Shown here: piece after piece, positions 27,728 to 36,038 of the stretch
How the letters are laid out: every line of letters starts with the position of its first letter
How positions within the stretch are numbered: the first letter of the stretch is position 1
Source of the DNA: Dehalobacter sp.
Lineage (GTDB): Bacteria; Bacillota; Desulfitobacteriia; Desulfitobacteriales; Syntrophobotulaceae
Direction of reading: 5' to 3'
Assembly (NCBI GenBank): GCA_023667845.1
Contig: JAMPIU010000073.1
Location: forward strand, 62,001 to 126,000
DNA length: 64,000 nucleotides
Program-made: the position numbers and the translations under genes
Notes under the pieces: model-generated
The model's database searches: none
What the model was told of the DNA's origin: nothing
Seen by the model: only the letters and a program-made list of their open reading frames with translations

Positions 27728-29151
27728 ATATTTACCGCCTTACGCTGTTTTTCTCCGGTTTTTCTTCTCACCAGAATATCCCGCATCGGGAAAAGGGCAG
27801 TGTAGGTTGGCAGAATAAATACGGCTTCTCCCTCTGCTATGCTTGCAGCCGCCTCAACCGCTGACACCGTGTTGGCGCTTGGCTGTTCCAGCATCTCCAC
27901 CGCTTTTTCCAGAGAATGTTCCATTGTAATTCTGTCTTCCTTAATTCCGGCATACTTCAGTCGCAAAGCCATGTCCTCAGCTCTTAAACCGGAGCATATG
28001 ATTTGTTTCACGTCATCCTGACGCAAAGCCAAAATTTCAAAGTCGACATCCCATAACCAAGATATATCCCGGCCATCGGCCGCCAGATCGTTAATCGCAA
28101 TCAGCAAGCGGACAGACCGAGGCAGTTCTGCAATGGTATGGATGACCTGATTAAAACCTGTTGGATTTTTCACCAGGGTCAACGTTGCCTCACATCCGGG
28201 AAGCGAAAACTGTTCCATTCGCCCGGCATCGGAAACATACCGGTTCAGTCCGGCACCAATATCCTCTCTGGATATCTGCAGACGGTCCGCAGCACAGAAA
28301 GCTGCCAGTGCGTTATACAGATTATAATACCCTTGCAAAGGTACCTGATAGACGCGGTCGTCATGGTCATCATCTATCCTGAACGAGATCTCCCTGCTTT
28401 CCACTTTGACTTCTTTCGTTTCAATATAAGGATCAGGCCGGCTGAAACCGCAGCCAGGACACCTATAGTACCCTAACTGACCGTAATGAAACAGCGTGTA
28501 AGACAATTCCTGACCACAGTGCGAACAGTATCGTCCTTCCCGCGTTTCCGTGCTGTCGGCAGAGCTTGTGGGCAGTGTGCTTACCCCAAAGTAAAATACA
28601 CCTTTCCGGCCGGTTCCGATCTGAGCAACTAGCGGATCATCCGCATTCAGCACCAGTTCTGTTGCGGCAGGCAGCGACTCTTTTACCAGCTTGATCGTCG
28701 TATCCAATTCGCCATACCTATCCAACTGATCCCGAAAGAAATTCGTAATCACAGCAAGTCGTGGAGTCAGCTGCCTGCATAGCCCCGGCAGTGTAGCCTC
28801 ATCCACTTCGAGCAGCAGGACAGAAGCTTGCGGCATGCCGGCAAATGTAGTATTCTGCAGTAATACTCCTGTAATCCCCGTAAGCATATTGGCCCCTTCC
28901 CGGTTAAAAGCAATCTTTTTTCCGGCTGTCTTCAGGATGGAAGCGAGTAGGTTGTTCGTTGTCGTTTTGCCGTTGGTCCCCGTAATAATCACCGCGCCTT
29001 CCGCAAAACTGGAAGCCAAAAGGCCAATAATATTGGGGCAAATCTTAAGCGCAATAAATCCAGGGAAGGTTGTGCCTTTCTTCCCCAAAAGCCGCATCAA
29101 TATCAATACGATTTTTCCTGTCCAAAGCGCCAGGTAGAAACGGATTTTCAT
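27724..29151 (-). CDS. murT: Lipid II isoglutaminyl synthase, Mur-ligase-like subunit MurT
   Basis: A 475-residue Mur-ligase-like ATPase: P-loop VIITGTNGKTTTNNLLASIL (about 51-70), a zinc ribbon with CSHCGQ and YRCPGCGFSRP (about 205-235) and a C-terminal MurT domain. The ATG at 29149-29151 follows AAGGAG; an in-frame ATG 13 codons earlier is weaker. Transcribed with gatD, divergently from the carbonic anhydrase gene. Confidence 0.94.
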   Translation of the reverse strand: MKIRFYLALWTGKIVLILMRLLGKKGTTFPGFIALKICPNIIGLLASSFAEGAVIITGTNGKTTTNNLLASILKTAGKKIAFNREGANMLTGITGVLLQNTTFAGMPQASVLLLEVDEATLPGLCRQLTPRLAVITNFFRDQLDRYGELDTTIKLVKESLPAATELVLNADDPLVAQIGTGRKGVFYFGVSTLPTSSADSTETREGRYCSHCGQELSYTLFHYGQLGYYRCPGCGFSRPDPYIETKEVKVESREISFRIDDDHDDRVYQVPLQGYYNLYNALAAFCAADRLQISREDIGAGLNRYVSDAGRMEQFSLPGCEATLTLVKNPTGFNQVIHTIAELPRSVRLLIAINDLAADGRDISWLWDVDFEILALRQDDVKQIICSGLRAEDMALRLKYAGIKEDRITMEHSLEKAVEMLEQPSANTVSAVEAAASIAEGEAVFILPTYTALFPMRDILVRRKTGEKQRKAVNI

Positions 29152-29395
29152 CAGGAGCTGCTCCTTATTTTTTAGTTGTTGTAACAACATACTTCTTTGT
29201 TATTTCCAAACATTCTTAAACATCCCTATTAATATAACCTAACTTACACCTAAAATAAACAGCAACTTAAGGGCTTGCTTGTTTTTCAAGAAAATTTGAC
29301 TGGTGCCAAGCTTTTAGCGGCAGGCCCTTCTCGACAAAAGCTGTCCTGGAATCTATAATATTTTTAAAGATAAAAAGCAGGGAGCAAGCAATCCT

Positions 29396-29902
29396 ATGAT
29401 CATTCCCTATCGGGGCGTTAGGCCGTCGGTGGCAGAAACTGTCTATGTGGCGGACGGCGCAAAAATCATTGGCAGCGTAACCATCGGGGACCACGCAAGT
29501 ATCTGGTTCAATTGTGTTCTGCGCGGAGATATTGCCCCGATTACCATCGGTCAAAGAACAAACATTCAGGACTTAAGTGTTATCCATGTGAATACCGATC
29601 TGCCGACACTTATTGAAGATGAGGTTTCTGTCGGCCATGGTTGTATCCTCCACAGTTGTACGATTCGTAAAGGCTCTCTGATCGGGATGGGTGCAATCAT
29701 CATGAACGAAGCTGTCATTGGTGAAAATTCGATTGTGGGCGCTGGCTCCCTGGTCCCGGAAAGAAAGATATTTCCTCCAAAATCACTGATTCTTGGCTCT
29801 CCCGCCAGGGTAATCAGAGAAATTACCCCGGAAGAATTGATATCCATTCGCCAAATAGCAGAGAGGTACGTGGCCAAAGGCCAGGAATATCTTTTTCAAT
29901 GA
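29396..29902 (+). CDS. Gamma-class carbonic anhydrase-like hexapeptide protein
   Basis: A 168-residue left-handed beta-helix protein with repeated hexapeptides (IIGSVTIGDHASIWFN, APITIGQRTNIQD). Zinc-ligand histidines are in SVIHVNTD, SVGHGC and ILHSC, the Cam/YrdA spacing. It may hydrate CO2, consistent with the C1 metabolism here, though many family members are inactive in assays. Single gene, divergent from murT. Confidence 0.88.
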   Translation: MIIPYRGVRPSVAETVYVADGAKIIGSVTIGDHASIWFNCVLRGDIAPITIGQRTNIQDLSVIHVNTDLPTLIEDEVSVGHGCILHSCTIRKGSLIGMGAIIMNEAVIGENSIVGAGSLVPERKIFPPKSLILGSPARVIREITPEELISIRQIAERYVAKGQEYLFQ

Positions 29903-29931
29903 TACCCGATATAGTTATTGTCTTTGCCGTA

Positions 29932-29971
29932 AAAAAAAGATAGCTGAAATACTTTATCAACTATCTTTTTT
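29932..29971. terminator. Bidirectional terminator between convergent genes
   Basis: A tract plus GATAG-C-TGA (29939-29947) pairs with TCA-A-CTATC (29957-29965) plus T tract. It ends both the carbonic anhydrase gene and the Moco operon. Confidence 0.8.
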
Positions 29972-30029
29972 ATCTGTTTTTTTGTAAGCGTAATGCCCGG
30001 TTAGTTGTATACCGATAGCTAAAAATGGT

Positions 30030-30470
30030 TTACTGTTTCACGACCACAATACTGTCCCCCGGTTTAATCCATCCCGGAGACAGGACTTTGGTAAAAATCC
30101 CCTCACGCGGCATCACGCAGTCCCCGGCAAGCCGTTTAATGGCGCATCCGCTGTTATGGCATTGTTTGCCGATCTGGGTCACTTCCATCAGCGTCTCACC
30201 GATTTTAAGCTTTGTACCAATGGGAAGCTCATACAGAATAATGCCTTCGGTCGTGAGGTTTTCCGCAAATCTACCGTTATCCAGCCCGGTGAGTCCGGCC
30301 TGTTTTAATTTTTCAACACTTTCTGTCCCAAGCAAGCTGACCTGTCTGTGCCAGTTGGCAGCATGCGCATCCCCTACTAAACCATGATCCACTTTAAAAT
30401 AGCCTTTTTCAATTTCTTGCTTCGGAACCCCTGTTGTTTCACTAATATTGACAGCAATTATTTTTGGCAT
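30030..30470 (-). CDS. MOSC-domain protein
   Basis: A 146-residue MOSC protein. Family features: VDHGLVGDAHAANWHRQVSLL (about 27-47), GRFAENLTTEGI (about 66-77) and the single conserved cysteine region GKQCHNSGCAIK. MOSC proteins handle sulfur for Moco or reduce substrates with bound cofactor. As last gene of the Moco operon it probably acts on the cofactor or its sulfido ligand; the exact reaction is unknown. Confidence 0.88.
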   Translation of the reverse strand: MPKIIAVNISETTGVPKQEIEKGYFKVDHGLVGDAHAANWHRQVSLLGTESVEKLKQAGLTGLDNGRFAENLTTEGIILYELPIGTKLKIGETLMEVTQIGKQCHNSGCAIKRLAGDCVMPREGIFTKVLSPGWIKPGDSIVVVKQ

Positions 30471-30486
30471 TCGGGTACCCCTTCCT

Positions 30487-30984
30487 TTAAGACAAATATT
30501 TCTCGACGATAAGATCCGCTACAGCTTGATAATCGTTGATATCGATCACCGGAACCGGAACTGCAAGATCATTGATATCCGTGATAACACCAATTAAATT
30601 CTCCAAAGGTGAAACAATAGCGGTGCCTACTTCTCTTCGTACAACTTCAAACCGTGGTCTTTGGGACATTTTGAATCCTTCAACCAGGATGATATCGATG
30701 TCTTCAATCATCGCAATCACATCTTCAATATCTTTCTTCATCTCGGTTTTCTGAATGATAGCATATTGGTCTGGCCCGATAATCGCCGTAGATCTTGCAC
30801 CTGCCTCGGCAAACCGCCAACTGTCTTTACCTGGTTGATCGATATTGAAGCGGTGAGCATCGCTCTTGATCACACCGACCTTGAAGCCGCGTTCCGTCAT
30901 TTCTCTGATGAGCTTTTCCAAGAAAGTTGTCTTTCCGGTACCTGATTTCGCAGCAACAAAACATATGACTGGAACATCATTCAC
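30487..30984 (-). CDS. mobB: Molybdopterin-guanine dinucleotide adaptor MobB
   Basis: A 165-residue GTPase-like protein with P-loop CFVAAKSGTGKTTFLEKLI, the VGVIKSDAHRFNID segment and IILVEGFKMSQRPRFEV. It assists MobA in cofactor guanylation. The GTG at 30984, six bases after GGGGAG, gives the family start; a longer in-frame reading overlaps mogA. Confidence 0.92.
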   Translation of the reverse strand: MNDVPVICFVAAKSGTGKTTFLEKLIREMTERGFKVGVIKSDAHRFNIDQPGKDSWRFAEAGARSTAIIGPDQYAIIQKTEMKKDIEDVIAMIEDIDIILVEGFKMSQRPRFEVVRREVGTAIVSPLENLIGVITDINDLAVPVPVIDINDYQAVADLIVEKYLS

Positions 30985-31010
30985 AGTGCTCTCCCCCTGT
31001 CTGTTGTTTG

Positions 31011-31505
31011 TTAAATTGGCTGCGCACACTCTTCGGCAGTCCCTTTTAGAATTTCTATACCGTGCTCCAACGACTGCAGAGCAACAGTCAGACATTCTTT
31101 AACACCTTTAGGGCTTCCCGGTAAATTGATAATCACGGTTTTGCCTCTGATCCCGGCGGCCGCTCTGGAAAGCATCGCTCTGGGCGTGACCTTCAGGCTC
31201 TCCAGTCTCATCGCCTCGGGAATTCCCGGAGTGAGCCTTTCGACGACAGCCAGCGTAGCTTCCGGGGTCACATCCCTCGGTGAAAACCCAGTTCCTCCGG
31301 TCGTGAATATCACATCAACTTTGCATTCGTCGGCATATTCAATCAGCTTGGCTTCAATGATCTTCTGTTCATCCGGAACAATTTCCAGAATCCTAACTTC
31401 CCAGCCGATCTCTTCAACCATATTTTTAATGACCTGCCCGCTTAAGTCCTCGCGTTCTCCTCTGGATCCTTTGTCACTGGCTGTGATAACACCTACAGTG
31501 ATCAT
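31011..31505 (-). CDS. mogA: Molybdopterin adenylyltransferase (MogA/MoaB family)
   Basis: A 164-residue protein that adenylates molybdopterin before metal insertion. VGVITASDKGSRGEREDLSG, FTTGGTGFSPRDVTPEAT and the INLPGSPKGVKE loop are diagnostic. It lies between moaC and mobB in the operon. Confidence 0.93.
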   Translation of the reverse strand: MITVGVITASDKGSRGEREDLSGQVIKNMVEEIGWEVRILEIVPDEQKIIEAKLIEYADECKVDVIFTTGGTGFSPRDVTPEATLAVVERLTPGIPEAMRLESLKVTPRAMLSRAAAGIRGKTVIINLPGSPKGVKECLTVALQSLEHGIEILKGTAEECAQPI

Positions 31506-31615
31506 CGTCTTTCACCTCTTTAAAGTTTTTTGAATAGTACGTCTGTCATTTTTGTTCTGGATATCTTGTTCATTTCTTGTTCATAATTTGTTATTTATTA
31601 AGTCTCTTAAATATT

Positions 31616-32104
31616 TTATTTTGTTTTATCCGACCGGACATAATTGCCGCTTTTGCCGCCGGACTTGCTGACCAGACAGATATCCCCGATCGCCATATCC
31701 TTTTCTGCGGCCTTGCACATGTCATAGATGGTAAGCGCTGCGACAGAAACTCCCGTAAGGGCTTCCATTTCGACGCCGGTCTGGCCGGAGTTATTAACTG
31801 TTACCTGAATTTCAATCTTGCTTTCCTGGTCGTTGATTTTAAAAGAAACATCTATTCCCGACAACAGCAGCGGGTGGCACATCGGAATAATATCAGAAGT
31901 CTTTTTGGCACCCATGATACCTGCAACCTGCGACACCGCCAGTACATCCCCTTTAGCCATGAGCCCCTCCTTGACTAGCGTCAGGGTTTCAGGCTTCATC
32001 CGGATCTCGCCGCGTGCTACCGCCACGCGAGCGGTTTCAGCCTTTCCGCTTACGTCAACCATTCTGGACCTTCCCTCTTCATTGAAATGTGTCAGTTCAC
32101 TCAT
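31616..32104 (-). CDS. moaC: Cyclic pyranopterin monophosphate synthase MoaC
   Basis: A 162-residue protein. MVDVSGKAETARVAVA, the IPMCHPLLLSGIDVSF segment and EMEALTGVSVAALTIYDMCKA are MoaC hallmarks, including catalytic His/Lys regions. It acts after MoaA in the first step of Moco synthesis. Start ATG 32102-32104, nine bases after GGGTGA; eight bases downstream of moaA. Confidence 0.96.
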   Translation of the reverse strand: MSELTHFNEEGRSRMVDVSGKAETARVAVARGEIRMKPETLTLVKEGLMAKGDVLAVSQVAGIMGAKKTSDIIPMCHPLLLSGIDVSFKINDQESKIEIQVTVNNSGQTGVEMEALTGVSVAALTIYDMCKAAEKDMAIGDICLVSKSGGKSGNYVRSDKTK

Positions 32105-32112
32105 GTTATTTT

Positions 32113-33075
32113 TCACCCGCCTATTTCATGCATATTTCTTATTACCGGCTGATAATCACTGCTCTGGATACAATGCCGGGTAGGTTTTGCCATGATTCCA
32201 TCCATCAGAAACTTCTCAAGTCCGTTTTCACCGTAATTTCGAATATCGATCTCGACATTGGAATGAAGACATGGTTTCAATTTGCCGTCGGGCGTAATCC
32301 TGATTCGGTTACAGTAATTGCAGAAATGGCTGCTTAACGGGCTGATCAGACCAACCTTGCCTTTGCTGTTCGGAAGTTTGTAGAGACGCGCTACGCTGCC
32401 ATGTCTTTTAAACGGCAACGGGATCAACATCGGTACTCTTTTCAGTATTTCTTCGTTGGACAAGAAATGCTCCTGGCCCCACGCTCCGGCTTCCCCGATC
32501 GGCATAAGCTCAATAAAACGAACTTCGATATCATGATCCATCGTCATCGCGACAAAATCTTCGATTTCATTGTCGTTGAATCCGCCAATAAGAACGACAT
32601 TGATCTTTAATGGGAATAGTTTTGCTTCTTTTGCCGCCCTGATCCCTTCCAGAACATCCTGGACATTACCGGAGCGGGTAATTTCCTTATATTTTGCCGG
32701 ATCCATGCTGTCAATACTAATATTGACCCGCGTCAACCCAGCCTTTTTCAGGTCATCCGCATATTTTTCCAGAAGCAGCCCGTTAGTCGTGAGTCCCAGT
32801 TCCTTGAGTCCTTTGTTTTTCAGCAAGGCAATATTTTGGACCAGATCCATGATCCCTCTCCTTACCAATGGCTCTCCGCCAGTGAGCCTGATCTTGGTGA
32901 TTCCGAGTTTAACGGCTGTCTCGGCAATTTTCTCCATAGTTTCCAGGCTTAAGATATCGCAGCGTTCTTTTTTCTCAATACCTTCTTCCGGCATACAGTA
33001 CGTACATTTTAAATTGCATAAATCCGTTACAGATATTCTTAAATAATTGATATCCCTGCCATATGCATCGATCAT
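32113..33075 (-). CDS. moaA: GTP 3',8-cyclase MoaA
   Basis: A 320-residue radical SAM enzyme that cyclises GTP. The first cluster is CNLKCTYCMPEEG (about 24-36); the second, substrate-binding cluster uses FCNYCNRIRITPDGKLKPC (about 250-268). The protein ends in Gly-Gly, the conserved C-terminal tail needed for activity. The ATG at 33075 has GGGGAG upstream. Confidence 0.96.
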   Translation of the reverse strand: MIDAYGRDINYLRISVTDLCNLKCTYCMPEEGIEKKERCDILSLETMEKIAETAVKLGITKIRLTGGEPLVRRGIMDLVQNIALLKNKGLKELGLTTNGLLLEKYADDLKKAGLTRVNISIDSMDPAKYKEITRSGNVQDVLEGIRAAKEAKLFPLKINVVLIGGFNDNEIEDFVAMTMDHDIEVRFIELMPIGEAGAWGQEHFLSNEEILKRVPMLIPLPFKRHGSVARLYKLPNSKGKVGLISPLSSHFCNYCNRIRITPDGKLKPCLHSNVEIDIRNYGENGLEKFLMDGIMAKPTRHCIQSSDYQPVIRNMHEIGG

Positions 33076-33127
33076 TATCTCAACTCCCCACTTTACACTC
33101 GTATACCCGTACACTGGATGAAAATTC

Positions 33128-34147
33128 TTATCTGCAGAAATAGCAGTTTGGATATTGACACATCTGGCAGTTCAAACATAAACCGCCTTCCCCCATGCGG
33201 ATAAAATCATTTTTGTTCAGTGTCTCTCCAGCAAAGATCTTCGGGAGTACCGCATCCAGGACAGTCGTCTTGTAATAGGCGGCAGCTCCGGGTACGCCTA
33301 AGATAGGTATCCCATTCAGATAAGCCAGCATAAACATATTGCCGGGCTGAACAGGAACACCATAAGTTACAACATCTGCACCGGTACTCCTGATCGCCCC
33401 AGGAGTAAGATCATCGGGATCTACGGACATCCCCCCGGTCATAATAATCATGTCGGCTTTTTGCTCCATATAACCTGTGATCTTCGCTTGAATCAATTCC
33501 AATTCATCAGGGCAATATTCCTGACCGATGATTTCCGCGCCAAAATACTCAAGTTTTTTCCTGATCACAGGCCCAAATTTATCTTTGATCCTTCCTTTAT
33601 ACACTTCACTTCCGGTAATCACAATCCCAACCCTGAGCTTTTTATACGGCTCAACATGAAATACCGGACCATAAAGGGTGCATAATTCTTCTACTTTGCA
33701 AATATTTTCTTCTTTGGTAACAAGCGGTATAATCCTGGTTGCTGCAACTTTCTGATTAACTTCAACCTTGAAATTATTCGGTAGGGACGGTATCGTAACA
33801 TGTTCAATCGAATTGATTTCGTGCAGCAATGAGCTTTTGATCCTCAGCAAACCTTTTTGAGTCGAAATCAACGTAGTTTTACCTTCCTGAGGTTCCGAAA
33901 AACTGATGTTCTGACCCATGACAGCTTGTGCCATTCTGATCGCAGCATCGTCTTCATGGATTTCATCGGCATTTTCTTCCCAGACGTAGATGTGCTCTTT
34001 ACCAAGACTCAACAGTTCCTCGATATCTTCCTGCTTGATCACATGATTTCTTTTAAAAGCGGGGCCTTTGAATTCCCCAGGAATCACTTTGGTTATATCG
34101 TGGCAAAGGGTCATTCCAACTGCATCCTGGACTGCTATTTTTTTCAT
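33128..34147 (-). CDS. Molybdopterin-binding MoeA/CinA-like protein with Cys-rich tail
   Basis: A 339-residue MoCF-fold protein distinct from moeA next door. MTLCHDITKVIPGEFKGPAFKRNHVI opens it; the MPT-binding signature ADMIIMTGGMSVDPDDLTPGAIRSTGA and GVPGAAAYYKTTVLDAVLPKIF are in the C-terminal half. The last 25 residues hold five cysteines in CLNCQMCQYPNCYFC, suggesting an FeS cluster or metal site. Such proteins occur beside moeA in anaerobes; role in Moco handling inferred. Confidence 0.85.
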   Translation of the reverse strand: MKKIAVQDAVGMTLCHDITKVIPGEFKGPAFKRNHVIKQEDIEELLSLGKEHIYVWEENADEIHEDDAAIRMAQAVMGQNISFSEPQEGKTTLISTQKGLLRIKSSLLHEINSIEHVTIPSLPNNFKVEVNQKVAATRIIPLVTKEENICKVEELCTLYGPVFHVEPYKKLRVGIVITGSEVYKGRIKDKFGPVIRKKLEYFGAEIIGQEYCPDELELIQAKITGYMEQKADMIIMTGGMSVDPDDLTPGAIRSTGADVVTYGVPVQPGNMFMLAYLNGIPILGVPGAAAYYKTTVLDAVLPKIFAGETLNKNDFIRMGEGGLCLNCQMCQYPNCYFCR

Positions 34148-34236
34148 TTTTATTCATCTCCTTAGGCCATAAAATCGTATAACAGCTTCTTATTTGATTC
34201 CCATTCTTATTGAATTCCAACTTTTTCATTTTGCTT

Positions 34237-35454
34237 CTATTCAATGATATAAGCGGTTAATTTTTCACCGGCTTTGACTGGTCCGCTCTTTTCCGGAATT
34301 TCCGCCAGGATATCACAGCCGAGCATGGAGCGCAGCACACCATTGCCTTGTTCTCCGGTCGATTCCATGATGACCATACCATTCTCGTAAAGCATTCTGC
34401 CGCGTAAAAATCTTCGGCGAGGACTTGATTTTCGGAAATCCTTCTTCAGGGTCACTTCAATCTTTCGATAACAATAATCCCTTCTGCCAGTCATTTTTTT
34501 AATGTAGGGGACAGCCATCAGCTGAAAAGTTACCATTGCTGCGGCCGGATTGCCTGACAAGCCGATCAGCATCTTCCCGTCCTTCACTGCGGCTAGACAC
34601 GGTGAGCCCGGTTTAATCTCAATTTTCCAGAAAAGTGTTTCGGCGCCAAGATAATCGGCTGCATGCCGGATCACGTCATAGTCTCCCACCGATACGCCTC
34701 CAGTCGTCAGTACCAATTCGGCCTGCTTCCAAGCCTCTTCAACCAGGGCTGCAACATCTTCTTTCTTGTCTTTGCAGATCCCCATCACGACAGGCTCTAC
34801 ACCAAGTGAACGGAGATAGCCTTGGAGTGTATAGCTGTTGCTGTTTCGGATCTTACCGGGAGCTAGAGGCTCCGTTACATCACGCAGTTCGTCTCCGGTA
34901 GAGATAATCGCAATTTTTGGACGTTTATAAACCAGCACTTCCGCAATACCGAGGGAGGCCATCAGCCCCATCAGCGGTGCCGTAACAACGGTTCCCTCAG
35001 CCGCTATCAGATCACCTACAGCAATATCTTCACCCGCAGGCACGATATCTTCACCGTGCATGAAGGCCTTTGAAACAGATATCTTGCTACCCTGAACTTC
35101 TACCTCTTCAAATTTGACAACTGCATCCGCGCCTTCAGGGATCGGAGCTCCTGTCAAAATTTTAATTGCCTGACCCTTGCTGACAGCGTTTTGGGCCGTA
35201 TAACCTGCCGGCACTTCTTCAATCACCTCAAAGGTGACCGGATTAGCTTCGCTGGCTTCCGCAGTATCTTCGGCCCTGAAAACAAAACCGTCATAAGGTG
35301 AACGCGAAAACGGCGGAATGTTTTCCCTGGCAACAATATCCTCTGCCAGCACTCTACCAAGGGTATCCGCTAAATGATTATTCTCCTTTTCGGTCAAAGG
35401 ACAATAATCAAATATCAAACTTTGGGCTTCTTCCAACGAAATATTTTTTTGCAT
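34237..35454 (-). CDS. moeA: Molybdopterin molybdenumtransferase MoeA
   Basis: A 405-residue protein that inserts molybdate into adenylated molybdopterin. ENIPPFSRSPYDGFVFRAED, LTGAPIPEGADAVVKFEEV, ISTGDELRD, TTGGVSVGDYDVIR and GLSGNPAAAMVTF are all MoeA motifs. First gene of the Moco operon, with a GGAGG site and an intrinsic terminator 27 bases upstream of its ATG, which suggests conditional expression. Confidence 0.95.
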   Translation of the reverse strand: MQKNISLEEAQSLIFDYCPLTEKENNHLADTLGRVLAEDIVARENIPPFSRSPYDGFVFRAEDTAEASEANPVTFEVIEEVPAGYTAQNAVSKGQAIKILTGAPIPEGADAVVKFEEVEVQGSKISVSKAFMHGEDIVPAGEDIAVGDLIAAEGTVVTAPLMGLMASLGIAEVLVYKRPKIAIISTGDELRDVTEPLAPGKIRNSNSYTLQGYLRSLGVEPVVMGICKDKKEDVAALVEEAWKQAELVLTTGGVSVGDYDVIRHAADYLGAETLFWKIEIKPGSPCLAAVKDGKMLIGLSGNPAAAMVTFQLMAVPYIKKMTGRRDYCYRKIEVTLKKDFRKSSPRRRFLRGRMLYENGMVIMESTGEQGNGVLRSMLGCDILAEIPEKSGPVKAGEKLTAYIIE

Positions 35455-35475
35455 GCATATCCTCCTTATTAATCA

Positions 35476-35502
35476 CAAAAATCCTGCACGGACATGCAGG
35501 AT
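35476..35502 (-). terminator. Intrinsic terminator in the moeA leader (attenuator candidate)
   Basis: On the minus strand ATCCTGCA-TGTCCG-TGCAGGAT (35502-35481) is followed by TTTTTG, directly upstream of the moeA ribosome site. Being placed in the leader of the operon, it may be part of a riboswitch or attenuation switch. Confidence 0.7.
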
Positions 35503-35800
35503 AAAGATTTTTGGCTTGGCAAACAAACCAATTCTTTTCACATCTCCTTCGCAATACAGCAAGTAATAGAATTTCTTCTACTACTCCGTGGACTTTGTCC
35601 AGACCTTGCATCCATAGCAGCATTGCAACTTTAGGATCCAAGGCTCGGAGAAAAATATTCTTATGTTGTGATCTGCCGACTCCTTTGCTTATATTCCCTT
35701 GCTGAAGGGGTTACCCTACTAGGTGAACACTCCTAGTAGGGTTATATAAAGGGAAGGAACACACCCAAGGGTAATGGCACGGTAAGATAGATTATACTTA
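35503..35800 (-). ncRNA. Candidate structured leader RNA of the Moco operon
   Basis: Reading the minus strand, AAGGGAA/TTCCCTT arms (35755-35749 and 35700-35694 in complementary sense) close around an 11-bp perfect hairpin (35742-35713). Further down, CTCCG and CGGAG (about 35654-35650 and 35591-35587) enclose TTGCA/TGCAA and GGAC-AAA-GTCC helices. The chain ends in the terminator at 35476-35502 before moeA. The place and the fit to a Moco operon suggest a Moco- or tungsten-cofactor riboswitch, but I cannot match it to the known Moco consensus. A reading frame of about 70 codons crosses the region without an ATG/ribosome site and runs through the terminator, so I do not call it a gene. Confidence 0.45.
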
Positions 35801-36038
35801 TCATACTTGTTCCTTATTCAATAATCAATACAAAATATGTGCCAGTTTCAGATTAGATTCGCTTGTCGTCGTGAATAATCGGTCAAACCTTGAAAAATGC
35901 CAGTCTTGTTATCACCGAGCATATTTTTATTCCGTTCAGCAATGCTGTCATTTCTCAAAACGAGTCATATTTTGAATTGAATAAAAATTTTCAAAACAGG
36001 AATTGGCATGCGTTTTATTTGTTGTTTCACTTGTTATT

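Noticed and set aside
35408-35641. Frame of about 77 codons upstream of moeA
   Set aside because: Only a TTG start without ribosome site, and it runs through the terminator hairpin and over the moeA start; better explained as leader RNA.
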